In this document: piece after piece, positions 6,850-14,576 of the stretch
How positions within the stretch are numbered: position 1 is the stretch's first letter
Layout: the number at the start of each line of letters is the position of its first letter
DNA from: Desulfuromonadales bacterium
GTDB lineage: Bacteria; Desulfobacterota; Desulfuromonadia; Desulfuromonadales; BM103
Reading direction: 5' to 3'
NCBI GenBank assembly: GCA_030614505.1
Contig: JAUWTX010000023.1
Span: 1 to 14,579, forward strand
Length of the DNA: 14,579 nucleotides
Position numbers and translations under genes: made by a program
The notes under the pieces: generated by a model
What the model was told of the DNA's origin: nothing
The model's database searches: none
What the model saw: the letters and a program-made list of their open reading frames with translations, nothing else

Positions 6850-8754
6850 ATGAGTTCGGAGGGGGACAGCAAACACATTCTGATTGTCGATGACGACCCG
6901 AATATCCGGCGTTTTCTCTCCGAGTCCCTGCGCCTGCATGGCTACACAGTCCACAACTTTGAAGATGCCGAAGCAGCCCTGCAGAAACTGGATAACCACG
7001 ATTTTGATCTGGCCCTTCTGGACATTCTCCTGCCGGGGACCAATGGTCTGCAACTCTGCCGAAAACTGAGGTCCCTGCCTAAGACCAGCGAACTTCCAAT
7101 TATCATGATGACCGCCTTTTACAAACAGGCGGACCATATCCGGGATGCCCGCGAGCAGTACGGAGCAACAGATTATCTACTCAAACCTTTTCCTCTGAAA
7201 ACTCTTCACGAGAAGATTGATACCCTGATCGGCGCTCCAACAGCAACATCAGGCTCAGAACGTCTCAGCGTTCAGGGAGAACTAGCGGAGACCTCTCTGC
7301 CCCGCATCCTGCACAACCTCTACAGCCTGCGCGCAACCGGACTGTTGCATCTGGAGAATAACGAAATCAAGAAGGTCATCTATATCCGCAATGGCTATCC
7401 GATTTTCGTACGCTCAAACCTGGTACGAGAGTTTCTTGGCCAGATCCTTGTACGCGCCGGGCATCTCAGCGACGAGAGTCTGAAAGAATCTCTCGAAGCT
7501 GCAAGGAAAAAGGGGCAACGCCACGGCATGGCCCTGATCGAAATGGGGCTGATAACTCCTCAGCAATTGAACGATATTCTGCGCAACCAAGTATTAGAAA
7601 AACTCCTTGATATCTTTTCCTGGCCGGAGGGCAAATACCGTTTCATACAGGCGCGTGAGTTTAAACAGGGAGTGACCAGCATTGACCTGTCGCCAGCCAA
7701 CCTGATTCTGCAGGGATTACGCGAATATGCCAGTCGCGACCAGATCCTGAAAATGCTCGAACCGCACCTTGATCTCTACCTGCAACAAGCCGAGAACCCT
7801 CTCTACCGTTTCCAGGAGATCCAACTAACGGCCGGCGAACAACGCATCATGGCAAGTTGCCAGGGAGAGACCACCTTACGCGATGTCCTCAAACAATTTC
7901 TATTGTCACGAAAAGAGGCCGAACCGCTGCTGGCCACTCTCCTGAGTACAGGAATACTGGTGGGACGACTCGAACCGGAGAGGGCAACCGACAATTCCGG
8001 TTGCGACGAAGCGGAGGATATCCGTACTCGGCGGGAAACCTTCCTGAAGGACTATGCCTGGATGATGGGACAAAACTACTTCACACTCCTCGGCGTAAGT
8101 GAATCAGACTCCCGTGAGCAAGTACGCAAATCATATTACAGCATGGTCAAACGATATCACCCTGATCGCTTTTTTGAGCAGGACGTCCTGCTTGATCTGA
8201 AAGATAAAGTCAATGCTCTCTTCCAACGCATCAGCGATGCTCATGAGACACTGAGCGATGTGACCGCCAAGGCGCGTTATATCAATGATCGCAAAGATGG
8301 ATCACCTAAATCAACGACCAGTCTGGAAACCATTCTTCAGGCAGAGACAGCATTTCAAAAGGGCATGGTTCTCTTCCGGGTCAAGAAATATGACGAAGCC
8401 CAGGTAGCCTTTGCCGAAGCGCTGGCGTTGAACCTCAATGAAGCGGAATATCTCATGTATCAGGCGTGGTCAGCCTACAAATCCAACCCCAATACTACAG
8501 ATGTGATTATCAACACCCGCAAGCAGCTGATGCGGGCAACTGAGTTGAACCCAAAACTGAGCCTGGCACACTTATACTTGGGCTACATCTGCAAGGATGA
8601 GGGCAACGAGAAGGAAGCACAACGTCGTTTCGAACGGGCAATCCAGTGCAACCCAAATTGCACCGAAGCTCTACGTGAGCTGCGATTGATGGATATGCGC
8701 AAGAAAAAAATCGGGAAAGAAAAAAAAGGTCTGTTCGAAAAAATATTCAGCTGA
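6850..8754 (+). CDS. Response regulator with DUF4388 (PATAN), DnaJ and TPR domains
   Basis: I chose the ATG at 6850 (634 residues) because GGAG at 6836-6839 sits 10 bases before it. The in-frame ATG at 6841 would leave one base and overlap glnE. Domains in order: a receiver at 8-125 with acidic pocket Asp14-16, phospho-acceptor Asp58, Thr88 and Lys112; a DUF4388/PATAN domain at about 140-275, including a two-fold 'LGQILVRAGHL...MALIEMGLI' helical segment; a winged-helix-like linker to about 390; a J domain at about 411-480 with HPD at 437-439; TPR-like helices at about 494-610; and a Lys-rich tail ending KKGLFEKIFS. There is no DNA-binding or catalytic output domain, so it probably acts through protein contacts, perhaps recruiting DnaK. 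Such architectures are known in deltaproteobacteria but the function is not. It follows glnE by one base, and no cognate kinase is visible. Confidence 0.9.
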   Translation: MSSEGDSKHILIVDDDPNIRRFLSESLRLHGYTVHNFEDAEAALQKLDNHDFDLALLDILLPGTNGLQLCRKLRSLPKTSELPIIMMTAFYKQADHIRDAREQYGATDYLLKPFPLKTLHEKIDTLIGAPTATSGSERLSVQGELAETSLPRILHNLYSLRATGLLHLENNEIKKVIYIRNGYPIFVRSNLVREFLGQILVRAGHLSDESLKESLEAARKKGQRHGMALIEMGLITPQQLNDILRNQVLEKLLDIFSWPEGKYRFIQAREFKQGVTSIDLSPANLILQGLREYASRDQILKMLEPHLDLYLQQAENPLYRFQEIQLTAGEQRIMASCQGETTLRDVLKQFLLSRKEAEPLLATLLSTGILVGRLEPERATDNSGCDEAEDIRTRRETFLKDYAWMMGQNYFTLLGVSESDSREQVRKSYYSMVKRYHPDRFFEQDVLLDLKDKVNALFQRISDAHETLSDVTAKARYINDRKDGSPKSTTSLETILQAETAFQKGMVLFRVKKYDEAQVAFAEALALNLNEAEYLMYQAWSAYKSNPNTTDVIINTRKQLMRATELNPKLSLAHLYLGYICKDEGNEKEAQRRFERAIQCNPNCTEALRELRLMDMRKKKIGKEKKGLFEKIFS

Positions 8755-8763
8755 GAGCAGAGT

Positions 8764-8787
8764 GCCCGTTTGGTTGCCCGTTTGGTT
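8764..8787. repeat. Two perfect copies of a 12-base G/T-rich unit
   Basis: GCCCGTTTGGTT occurs at 8764-8775 and again at 8776-8787, just after the stop of the response-regulator gene and next to the 13-base tandem repeat. The units share a GTT(T/A)G(G/T)T flavour with it, so the two arrays may derive from one another. No hairpin is formed. Confidence 0.85.
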
Positions 8788-8790
8788 GAT

Positions 8791-8839
8791 TTTGTTAGTT
8801 GGCTTTGTTAGTTGGCTTTGTTAGTTGGTTTTGTCAGTT
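8791..8839. repeat. Nearly four tandem copies of a 13-base G/T-rich unit
   Basis: TTTGTTAGTTGGC is repeated at 8791-8803, 8804-8816 and 8817-8829 (last base T), with a partial fourth copy at 8830-8839 (TTTGTCAGTT). The + strand is almost free of A and C here. The array fills the convergent gap between the + strand response regulator and the - strand PilZ gene. I see no stem-loop with a U-tract in 8755-8851, so neither gene has an obvious intrinsic terminator here. Confidence 0.88.
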
Positions 8840-8851
8840 AATTCTGAGGTA

Positions 8852-9535
8852 TTAGAGATCTGCCGGCACGTCGAGCCAACTGACACAGGGATCGGTAAGC
8901 AGAATATTCTCCCTGACACAGGCACTTTCGATACTGGTCTTGTCGATGAAACGTCGTAGAAAGTCGAGAGTGTGATCATCGGATGACTTGAAAAGCACTC
9001 CAATTTGAGGCTGCACCCGGCTTGGAGAATCTCCAACTGGAATGCAATACAGAACCTCAGAAGGCATTCTAAGAACCCTGCCCGCCAATTTCACCTCTAT
9101 ATCCAACAACTTGCCACGCGGGATTTCGCTCGTGCAGATAATGCGTCCGCCACGGTTGGAGAGAGAGAGCAGGCGACCTTCCTGCCAGTCGTTTTCAATT
9201 TTCAAATCAACGACTGCTTCCATGGCAACACGGATATGGCGTCGGGGTGTCGGAAACAAGTGAATCTCGAGCAAATGATACAGACGGGTTAATGAGATTG
9301 GGACTGTCAGGAAACTTCCCTCCGAAAGCGGCAGGGGTGTCAACCAGACCACCTGAGCATCGTGTGCCGGCAACTCAAGCCCTCGTTCAGCAAAAATGAC
9401 TTTCGCCGCAGACAGATCATCAACGGTGTAGAACTTCCAATCGTCCAGGATTCTGCTCAGCAGTCTATTGAACTTCTGGTTGCGAGTCACAACCGCAACC
9501 TGCTTGATATCAGCTTGTTTTCCCCCTAATAACAT
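8852..9535 (-). CDS. PilZ domain protein with degenerate receiver-like N-terminus
   Basis: The 227-residue protein has two parts. Residues 10-93 look like a shortened receiver fold (QVAVVTRNQKFNRLLSRIL, then VVWLTPLP), but the position of the phosphorylated Asp is Trp64 and the acidic pocket is missing, so phosphorylation is unlikely. Residues 95-205 are a PilZ domain, the usual c-di-GMP receptor: PRRHIR at 97-102 supplies the RxxxR motif (Arg98/Arg102), and LSLSNRGGR at 123-131 matches the (D/N)xSxxG motif except that Ser124 replaces the acidic/amide residue. QIGVLFKSS closes the fold. c-di-GMP binding is plausible but not certain. The ATG is preceded by AGGGGA, about 11 bases away. It lies 79 bases after the phosphatase gene and is probably cotranscribed with it and ttcA. 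Confidence 0.85.
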   Translation of the reverse strand: MLLGGKQADIKQVAVVTRNQKFNRLLSRILDDWKFYTVDDLSAAKVIFAERGLELPAHDAQVVWLTPLPLSEGSFLTVPISLTRLYHLLEIHLFPTPRRHIRVAMEAVVDLKIENDWQEGRLLSLSNRGGRIICTSEIPRGKLLDIEVKLAGRVLRMPSEVLYCIPVGDSPSRVQPQIGVLFKSSDDHTLDFLRRFIDKTSIESACVRENILLTDPCVSWLDVPADL

Positions 9536-9614
9536 CTTGTCGCTATCCCCTGCTTAATAGGAGCCAGAATCCGTGAGTACTGGCAGCACCACTTATTATT
9601 CGCTCTTTGTCTGC

Positions 9615-10427
9615 TTATTCACCACTTGTCTGTGGACTCAGGATAGTACCATGGAAATCAATCAATATCGCCGTACAATCATCAAATGGTGGTTGTCCGG
9701 CCATGTAATCCCTGATTTCTGTAAAGAGCCGTTCCAAAAATACCATATGATCACCATTAAGTCTGCGAAAAGCCTCAGCAAGCCGTTCAGTACCGAACAT
9801 TTCTCCTTGCGGGTCACTACTATCAACCAAGCCGTCGGTATATAGCAGCAACCGATCGTGGGCTTCCAACTGGAACGTTTCCACTTGAAATTCGGCCTGT
9901 TCGAAGTAGCCGACAGGGTGACTTGTTGCCGGCAGTCGAATCAGGTCACCTTTGCGACGCACCAACCCGGCGGGGTGGCCGGCGTTGATGTAGTGCATTG
10001 TCATAGTGCGTGGATCGATGACGCTAAAAAAGAGTGTTGCCGAAAAAAAATGGTCAAGACGATCCGAACGCTGGGCAAATTTTCGCAAAAAAACATTCAG
10101 GTCGGCAACCACATCATGCGGACTGCACTCTTCCTGGGCGGCACGATGGATAAAACCGTAAACCAGCGACATGACCACCGAGGCATGCAGACCATGACCG
10201 GTCACATCACCGACAAAGAGTACCTGGCAACCACTGTCGAGCTCGATGAAATCGTAAAAATCGCCGCCAAGGACATCAGCCATGCGGTTTTTGGCCGCCA
10301 TGCAACACCAATTGCACAGGGGCGAGCCTTTCGGCATGAGCAGTTTCTGGACCTCTCCTGCCAATTCAACCTTGAGAGAATCATCCGATCTCTGTGGAGT
10401 TTGTCCTTGTCCCCGGGCTTCAGCCAT
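9615..10427 (-). CDS. SpoIIE/PP2C-type serine phosphatase without sensor domain
   Basis: A PPM-family Ser/Thr phosphatase of the SpoIIE/RsbU type; relatives usually dephosphorylate anti-sigma-factor antagonists or other signalling proteins. The 270 residues are almost only the catalytic domain. Metal-binding acidic residues are present: Asp56 in GGDFYDF (54-60), Asp74 in GDVTGHGLHASVVM (73-86), Asp198 in YTDGLVD (196-202) and Asp249/Asp250 in FDDCTAI. NAGHPAGL at 148-155 is also typical. The domain opens with AGEVQKLLMP (23-32) and a Cys cluster, CNWCC at 38-42. There is no membrane, HAMP, GAF, PAS or receiver domain, so regulation must come from a partner. A strong AGGAGA site lies 4 bases before the ATG, and ttcA ends 28 bases upstream. 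No STAS or anti-sigma gene is visible. Confidence 0.92.
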   Translation of the reverse strand: MAEARGQGQTPQRSDDSLKVELAGEVQKLLMPKGSPLCNWCCMAAKNRMADVLGGDFYDFIELDSGCQVLFVGDVTGHGLHASVVMSLVYGFIHRAAQEECSPHDVVADLNVFLRKFAQRSDRLDHFFSATLFFSVIDPRTMTMHYINAGHPAGLVRRKGDLIRLPATSHPVGYFEQAEFQVETFQLEAHDRLLLYTDGLVDSSDPQGEMFGTERLAEAFRRLNGDHMVFLERLFTEIRDYMAGQPPFDDCTAILIDFHGTILSPQTSGE

Positions 10428-10455
10428 AAGGTCTCCTGCTCATCTGGGACGATTA

Positions 10456-11229
10456 TCAGGCTCCTGATCCCATCCGCTTGGTTACTTCGTGATCCATTAA
10501 GTGCCTCGGGTGCACATTGCTCAGAGCGCGAATCATACTGCGTTTCAAATCCCGATTTTCTTTTTGCAGTTCGGTTACCAACTGTTTCATCCTCTGGCGT
10601 TTCTGATCTTCCTGTCCCATCACGGGACAACCACAATCAATAATCGGGAATTCATTCTGCTGGGCAAGCTTAATTATATCGGATTCTTCCACATAGACCA
10701 GCGGCCGAATCACCGTATGCCGCTTGTTGTCCGCCACAAGTTTGGGGCTCATGGCCGCCAGCTTTCCTGAGTAGAACTGATTGAGAAGCAAGGTCTCGAT
10801 AAAATCATCCAGATGATGGCCGAGCGCAATCTTGTTGCAGCCGAGTCGATCCGCCACTGTATAGAGCACACCACGCCGCAGACGGGCGCAAAAAGCACAA
10901 TAGGAAGAACCGGGGCGTCGTTTCTCCTCGATAATCTGCTCGCAATCCGTTGCTTCCATGTGCACCTGGAAACCGCAGTCTTTCAGATAGCTTTTCAGAA
11001 CATCTTTACGATAATCGACGAACCCGGCATCCACGTTGACCGCAATCAGCTCGAACTGAATCGGAGCGCGACGACGCAATTGATCGAGGATATGCAGCAG
11101 AACGTAGGAGTCCTTGCCGCCGGAGACGGCGACAGCGATTCGGTCACCGGCTTCGATCAAGCTGAAATCACCGATAGCCTGTCCGGTCAGCTTTTTGATT
11201 TTGCGAAAGGGAGTATTATCGAGCAACAC
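10456..11229 (-). CDS. ttcA: tRNA 2-thiocytidine synthetase (TtcA family)
   Basis: TtcA puts sulfur on C32 of some tRNAs, using ATP and an oxygen-sensitive iron-sulfur cluster. The 257-residue protein has the PP-loop SGGKDS at 36-41, the CAFCARLRRG block with Cys111 and Cys114, and a Cys-Gly-Cys at 199-201 that can supply the third cluster ligand. GHHLDDFIETLLLN at 137-150 and NVHPRHLMD near the end are also typical of TtcA. The CxxC plus distal Cys and the lack of C-terminal TilS domains argue against TilS. The start is GTG (11227-11229), with AGG about 10 bases before it; TTG at the next codon is an alternative. It is first in a run with the phosphatase and PilZ genes, 180 bases after the efflux gene and behind a terminator. 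Confidence 0.93.
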   Translation of the reverse strand: MLLDNTPFRKIKKLTGQAIGDFSLIEAGDRIAVAVSGGKDSYVLLHILDQLRRRAPIQFELIAVNVDAGFVDYRKDVLKSYLKDCGFQVHMEATDCEQIIEEKRRPGSSYCAFCARLRRGVLYTVADRLGCNKIALGHHLDDFIETLLLNQFYSGKLAAMSPKLVADNKRHTVIRPLVYVEESDIIKLAQQNEFPIIDCGCPVMGQEDQKRQRMKQLVTELQKENRDLKRSMIRALSNVHPRHLMDHEVTKRMGSGA

Positions 11230-11297
11230 TGTTGAAGACCTGCCTTGTGTCCGGATCCATCAAGTATTCACGGATTTTGGTTTTAATGAGTGTTGAA

Positions 11298-11327
11298 CAT
11301 TTACCGATATACGCAGTAATATTTCAA
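11298..11327 (-). promoter_or_regulatory. Weak candidate promoter for the ttcA operon
   Basis: On the minus strand, TTGAAA (11322-11327) and TAAATG (11298-11303) are 18 bases apart and lie between the terminator and the ttcA GTG. The -10 match is poor. A short palindrome, TGTTCAACA (11291-11299), overlaps it. The 179-base gap needs a promoter somewhere if the terminator works, but this exact placement is tentative. Confidence 0.2.
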
Positions 11328-11333
11328 GGACGG

Positions 11334-11361
11334 AAAACAACGGCGACCCGAGGGTCGCCGT
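11334..11361 (-). terminator. Rho-independent terminator after the efflux permease gene
   Basis: ACGGCGACC (11353-11361, minus strand) pairs perfectly with GGTCGCCGT (11340-11348) around a CTCG loop, giving a 9-base-pair GC-rich stem. TGTTTTCC follows on the minus strand. It lies 48 bases past the efflux gene stop and separates that gene from ttcA. The T-run is short and broken by one G, so efficiency may be partial. Confidence 0.8.
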
Positions 11362-11408
11362 AGAAAGGATTATTTTTCGTGTCAGCCCAAAAGTTCGACA
11401 GGCTACTG

Positions 11409-14400
11409 CTATTCAGACTTAACGCGATGATCGGCATGGGTCTCTTGCAGGCCTATAAACTGTCGAGCGTCTTCCAGACTCAGGTAGAGAGAGGGGACCA
11501 GCAACAGAGTCATCCCGGTAGCAAAGAGGATCCCGAAAGCCAGGCTGATCGCCATGGGCACGAGAAACTGAGCCTGAACGCTCGTCTCCAGGATCATCGG
11601 CATTAGGCCAAAGAATGTTGTCAAAGACGTTAACAGAATCGGCCGGAAGCGCCTTTGACCGGCCTCTATAACTGCATCCAGCGATGACTTGCCTTTCCTC
11701 CGGACTCGGTTGGTGAAGTCGATCAGCAACAATGAATCATTGACGACCACGCCGGTCAAGGCAACGATACCGAACATACTCAGGATGCTCAGATCGTAAC
11801 CCATGATAAAATGCCCGAGGATTGCCCCGACAATCCCGAACGGGATCGCAACCATGATCAACAGCGGCTGGGAATAACTGCGGAAAGGAATCGCCAGCAG
11901 GGCAAAAATAACGATTAATACCAGTTTGAAGCCCTCAAACATGCTCTCCATCGATTCCCGACGATTCTTATCCTCACCTTCCATGTCATAACTTAAGCCA
12001 GGGTAATCAGCCATCAGTTTCGGCAGAGCAGTCAACTTGATAGCGGCGACAACCTCCTCCGCATTTGCAGTATGGCTGTCTACCGTCGCGGTTACATTGA
12101 TCACCCGTTTGCGGTCGCTTCGATTGATCTTGCTGAAGCCACGGCTCTCGACCAGAGTCGCGGCCCGATCCAGAGGAATCTCTCCCCCTCCCGGCACCCT
12201 GATACGCATGGTCTCGAGATCCCAGAATCGTTGCCTGCTCTCTTCAGGATAGCGAACCAGAACCTTAACTTCGTTACGGCCTCTCTGCAAACGTAATGCT
12301 TCAGAGCCGTAAAAAGCGCCACGCAGCTGTCGACCAAGGTTTTCTTCAGTGATTCCAAGAGTACGTGCTTCGGCTTTCAGTCGAACCTTAACTTCCTTCT
12401 TGCCAAGAGTGTAATTGTCGGTAATGTCACCCGTGCCCGGATATGTGGCAATGATGCCCTTGAGACGTTCTGCCGCTTCATCCAGAACGGTAAAATCTTC
12501 ATGAGCCAGTTGAATATCTATATTGGCACCAAGATGTATCAGGCTTGAAGTGAAGGTTAAGGTTTCCACTCCCACGATTTCTCCCAACCTCTCGCGCCAA
12601 CGGTTGGCAATTTCGGTTGCCGTCACCTCACGATTCTCACTCGGGGTCAAAAACATAGCGATACTGGCAAGATTCCCGCCCGAACTGGAAAAGTTACCAG
12701 CCGGACCTCGATCCGCCGTTGCCGAACCGACGTTCGAATAAACGTGACGCATTACGGATTCACCCTGCGGCAGCTCTTTATCGTATTCGGCAACAATGGC
12801 GAGGCCGGCGTCAACAACCTGTTCCTGAATCTGCGTTGTCAATCTCACAGGGCTGCCCGGAGCCAACTCAAGAGCAACCTGGATGACATTACTGTCAACC
12901 TCCGGCATGAATCGGAATTTGACAATCCCGCCGCCGACCAGACCAAAACCAACAAACATCAAAACTGCACAGGAAACTGCAACAGTCGTGTAGCGATACT
13001 CAAGGCAAAGATCAAGGGTCTTCCGGTACGGCCCGTTGATAAATTTCTGCAGAGCGCTGCCGAAACGCCGCCGATTTTTGTCGAGAATGCCCAGGAAACC
13101 ACCTGGAGCCTGCCGCGGCTTACCAATCGACAGATGAGCAGGCAGAATAAAGAGCCCTTCTACAAGCGACACCAGCAGAATCGTTATGACGATCGCCGGA
13201 ATCACCATGATGAACTTGCCCATGATGCCACTGGTAAAGAGTAAAGGTAAAAACGCGGTCACCGAAGTCAGGATCGCAAAGACAACCGGTTGGGCAACCT
13301 CAATCGTGCCATCAATGGCCGCCTGCAGATAGGGCTTGCCGGTTTGACGGTGTTCATAAATATTCTCACCAACGACAATCGCATCATCGACCACGATGCC
13401 AAGCGCCATGATAAAAGCAAAGAGTGAGATCATGTTAATCGAGACATCGATTGCAGGCATAAAGAGCAATGCACCGCAGAATGAGATAGGGATGCCAAGC
13501 ATGACCCAGAGGGCCAGACGAATTTCAAGGAAAAGGCTGAGAGTGATAAAGACCAGCACCAGACCGATCATGGCATTTCTGACGAGGAGATCCTTACGAC
13601 TCTTGAAAAGTTCCGAATTATCGTTCCAGGTAGCCAGTTTGACTGATTCCGGGAACTGGCGGCGCTTGGCCTCGACATACTTTTTGACTGTATCGGCAAT
13701 CTCCGTCGGCTTCTGGTCACCGACCCGGTAGACCTTGGCCATGGCTGCCGGCAAGCCATCAAAGAGGCCGAACTGATCGGTCTCCTCGAAACCATCCTTA
13801 ACGGTGGCAACATCGCCAATGGTGACCTCTGTACCATCAGCCGTGGTCAGAACAACAATACTGGCGTATTCATGACCTACATAGCGACGTTCCTTGGTTC
13901 TGACGAGAATTTCACCGGAACCGGTTTTTATTGTCCCGCCAGGCAGATCGAGAGACGCCTGACGGATCCTTTGGGCAACCTGGTCAAAAGTTAGACCATA
14001 ACGACGCAGGTTCGTCTCGTTGATCTCAATAGAAATTTCATAGGGCCGCACACCACTCAGATCAACCTGGGTGATATTCGGTTCCAGCAGAAGCTCATCA
14101 CGAATCTGTTCGGCAAGTTCTCGTAAGCTACGTTCCGGCAAGTTGCCGAAAACAACCACGGAGATCACCTCGCGTCGGTTGAGCAACTTGCTGACCACCG
14201 GCTTTTCCGCATCCTTCGGAAAAGTGATGATCCGGTCGACTTCACTCTTGATATCCTGCAGGATCAGGTCGATATCAGCGCCAGTGTTAATCTCTGCAGT
14301 AACGACTCCGTAACCTTCGGCAGCTACAGATTTGACTTGTTTGATGCCATCAACCCCGGTCAGATTTTCCTCAATTTTGAGGATGACCCCCTCTTCAACC

Positions 14401-14576
14401 TCTTCCGGACCGGCACCGGGATAAGCCACGCTCACCTGAATACGGTCAAGCGTTATATCCGGAAAAACTTCCTGCTTGATGCTGAAGCCGAGGATCAACC
14501 CTCCGACGATTAGCACCAACATTAACAGGTTGGCGGCAACGTGATTCTCCGCCATCCAGCGAATTGCACCGTTCAT
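11409..14576 (-). CDS. RND-family efflux transporter permease subunit
   Basis: An inner-membrane, proton-driven pump of the AcrB-like (HAE) superfamily; with a periplasmic adaptor and an outer-membrane channel it would export drugs, lipophilic compounds or other toxic molecules. The 1055 residues match the family and show 12 membrane helices in the 1+5/1+5 layout: TM1 at about 14-32, then a large periplasmic region, TM2-TM6 at about 336-480, TM7 at about 530-556, a second periplasmic region, and TM8-TM12 near the end. TM4 carries the proton-relay Asp pair Asp397-Asp398 (LGIVVDDAIVV). In TM10 the position of AcrB Lys940 is Asn946, followed by Asp947 (GVVVNDSLLLIDF). It is not a CusA-type metal pump by visible motif, but the substrate cannot be read. 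CTAATG at the window edge suggests an upstream gene whose TAA overlaps this ATG, probably the adaptor. Confidence 0.95.
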   Translation of the reverse strand: MNGAIRWMAENHVAANLLMLVLIVGGLILGFSIKQEVFPDITLDRIQVSVAYPGAGPEEVEEGVILKIEENLTGVDGIKQVKSVAAEGYGVVTAEINTGADIDLILQDIKSEVDRIITFPKDAEKPVVSKLLNRREVISVVVFGNLPERSLRELAEQIRDELLLEPNITQVDLSGVRPYEISIEINETNLRRYGLTFDQVAQRIRQASLDLPGGTIKTGSGEILVRTKERRYVGHEYASIVVLTTADGTEVTIGDVATVKDGFEETDQFGLFDGLPAAMAKVYRVGDQKPTEIADTVKKYVEAKRRQFPESVKLATWNDNSELFKSRKDLLVRNAMIGLVLVFITLSLFLEIRLALWVMLGIPISFCGALLFMPAIDVSINMISLFAFIMALGIVVDDAIVVGENIYEHRQTGKPYLQAAIDGTIEVAQPVVFAILTSVTAFLPLLFTSGIMGKFIMVIPAIVITILLVSLVEGLFILPAHLSIGKPRQAPGGFLGILDKNRRRFGSALQKFINGPYRKTLDLCLEYRYTTVAVSCAVLMFVGFGLVGGGIVKFRFMPEVDSNVIQVALELAPGSPVRLTTQIQEQVVDAGLAIVAEYDKELPQGESVMRHVYSNVGSATADRGPAGNFSSSGGNLASIAMFLTPSENREVTATEIANRWRERLGEIVGVETLTFTSSLIHLGANIDIQLAHEDFTVLDEAAERLKGIIATYPGTGDITDNYTLGKKEVKVRLKAEARTLGITEENLGRQLRGAFYGSEALRLQRGRNEVKVLVRYPEESRQRFWDLETMRIRVPGGGEIPLDRAATLVESRGFSKINRSDRKRVINVTATVDSHTANAEEVVAAIKLTALPKLMADYPGLSYDMEGEDKNRRESMESMFEGFKLVLIVIFALLAIPFRSYSQPLLIMVAIPFGIVGAILGHFIMGYDLSILSMFGIVALTGVVVNDSLLLIDFTNRVRRKGKSSLDAVIEAGQRRFRPILLTSLTTFFGLMPMILETSVQAQFLVPMAISLAFGILFATGMTLLLVPSLYLSLEDARQFIGLQETHADHRVKSE

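Noticed and set aside
8700..8727. A-rich tracts including an eight-A run near the end of the response-regulator gene, a possible slippage site
   Set aside because: The frame reads cleanly into a plausible KKGLFEKIFS tail and stop, and such Lys-rich tails are common in this protein type. Nothing shows that slippage is used.
9858..10643. 261-residue plus-strand frame across the phosphatase start and the end of ttcA
   Set aside because: It is antisense to two genes with clear catalytic motifs and has no recognisable domain itself.
11362..11377. T-run on the plus strand after the 11340-11361 hairpin, suggesting a bidirectional terminator
   Set aside because: The T-run begins 10 bases past the stem, too far for an intrinsic terminator, and no plus-strand gene ends just upstream.
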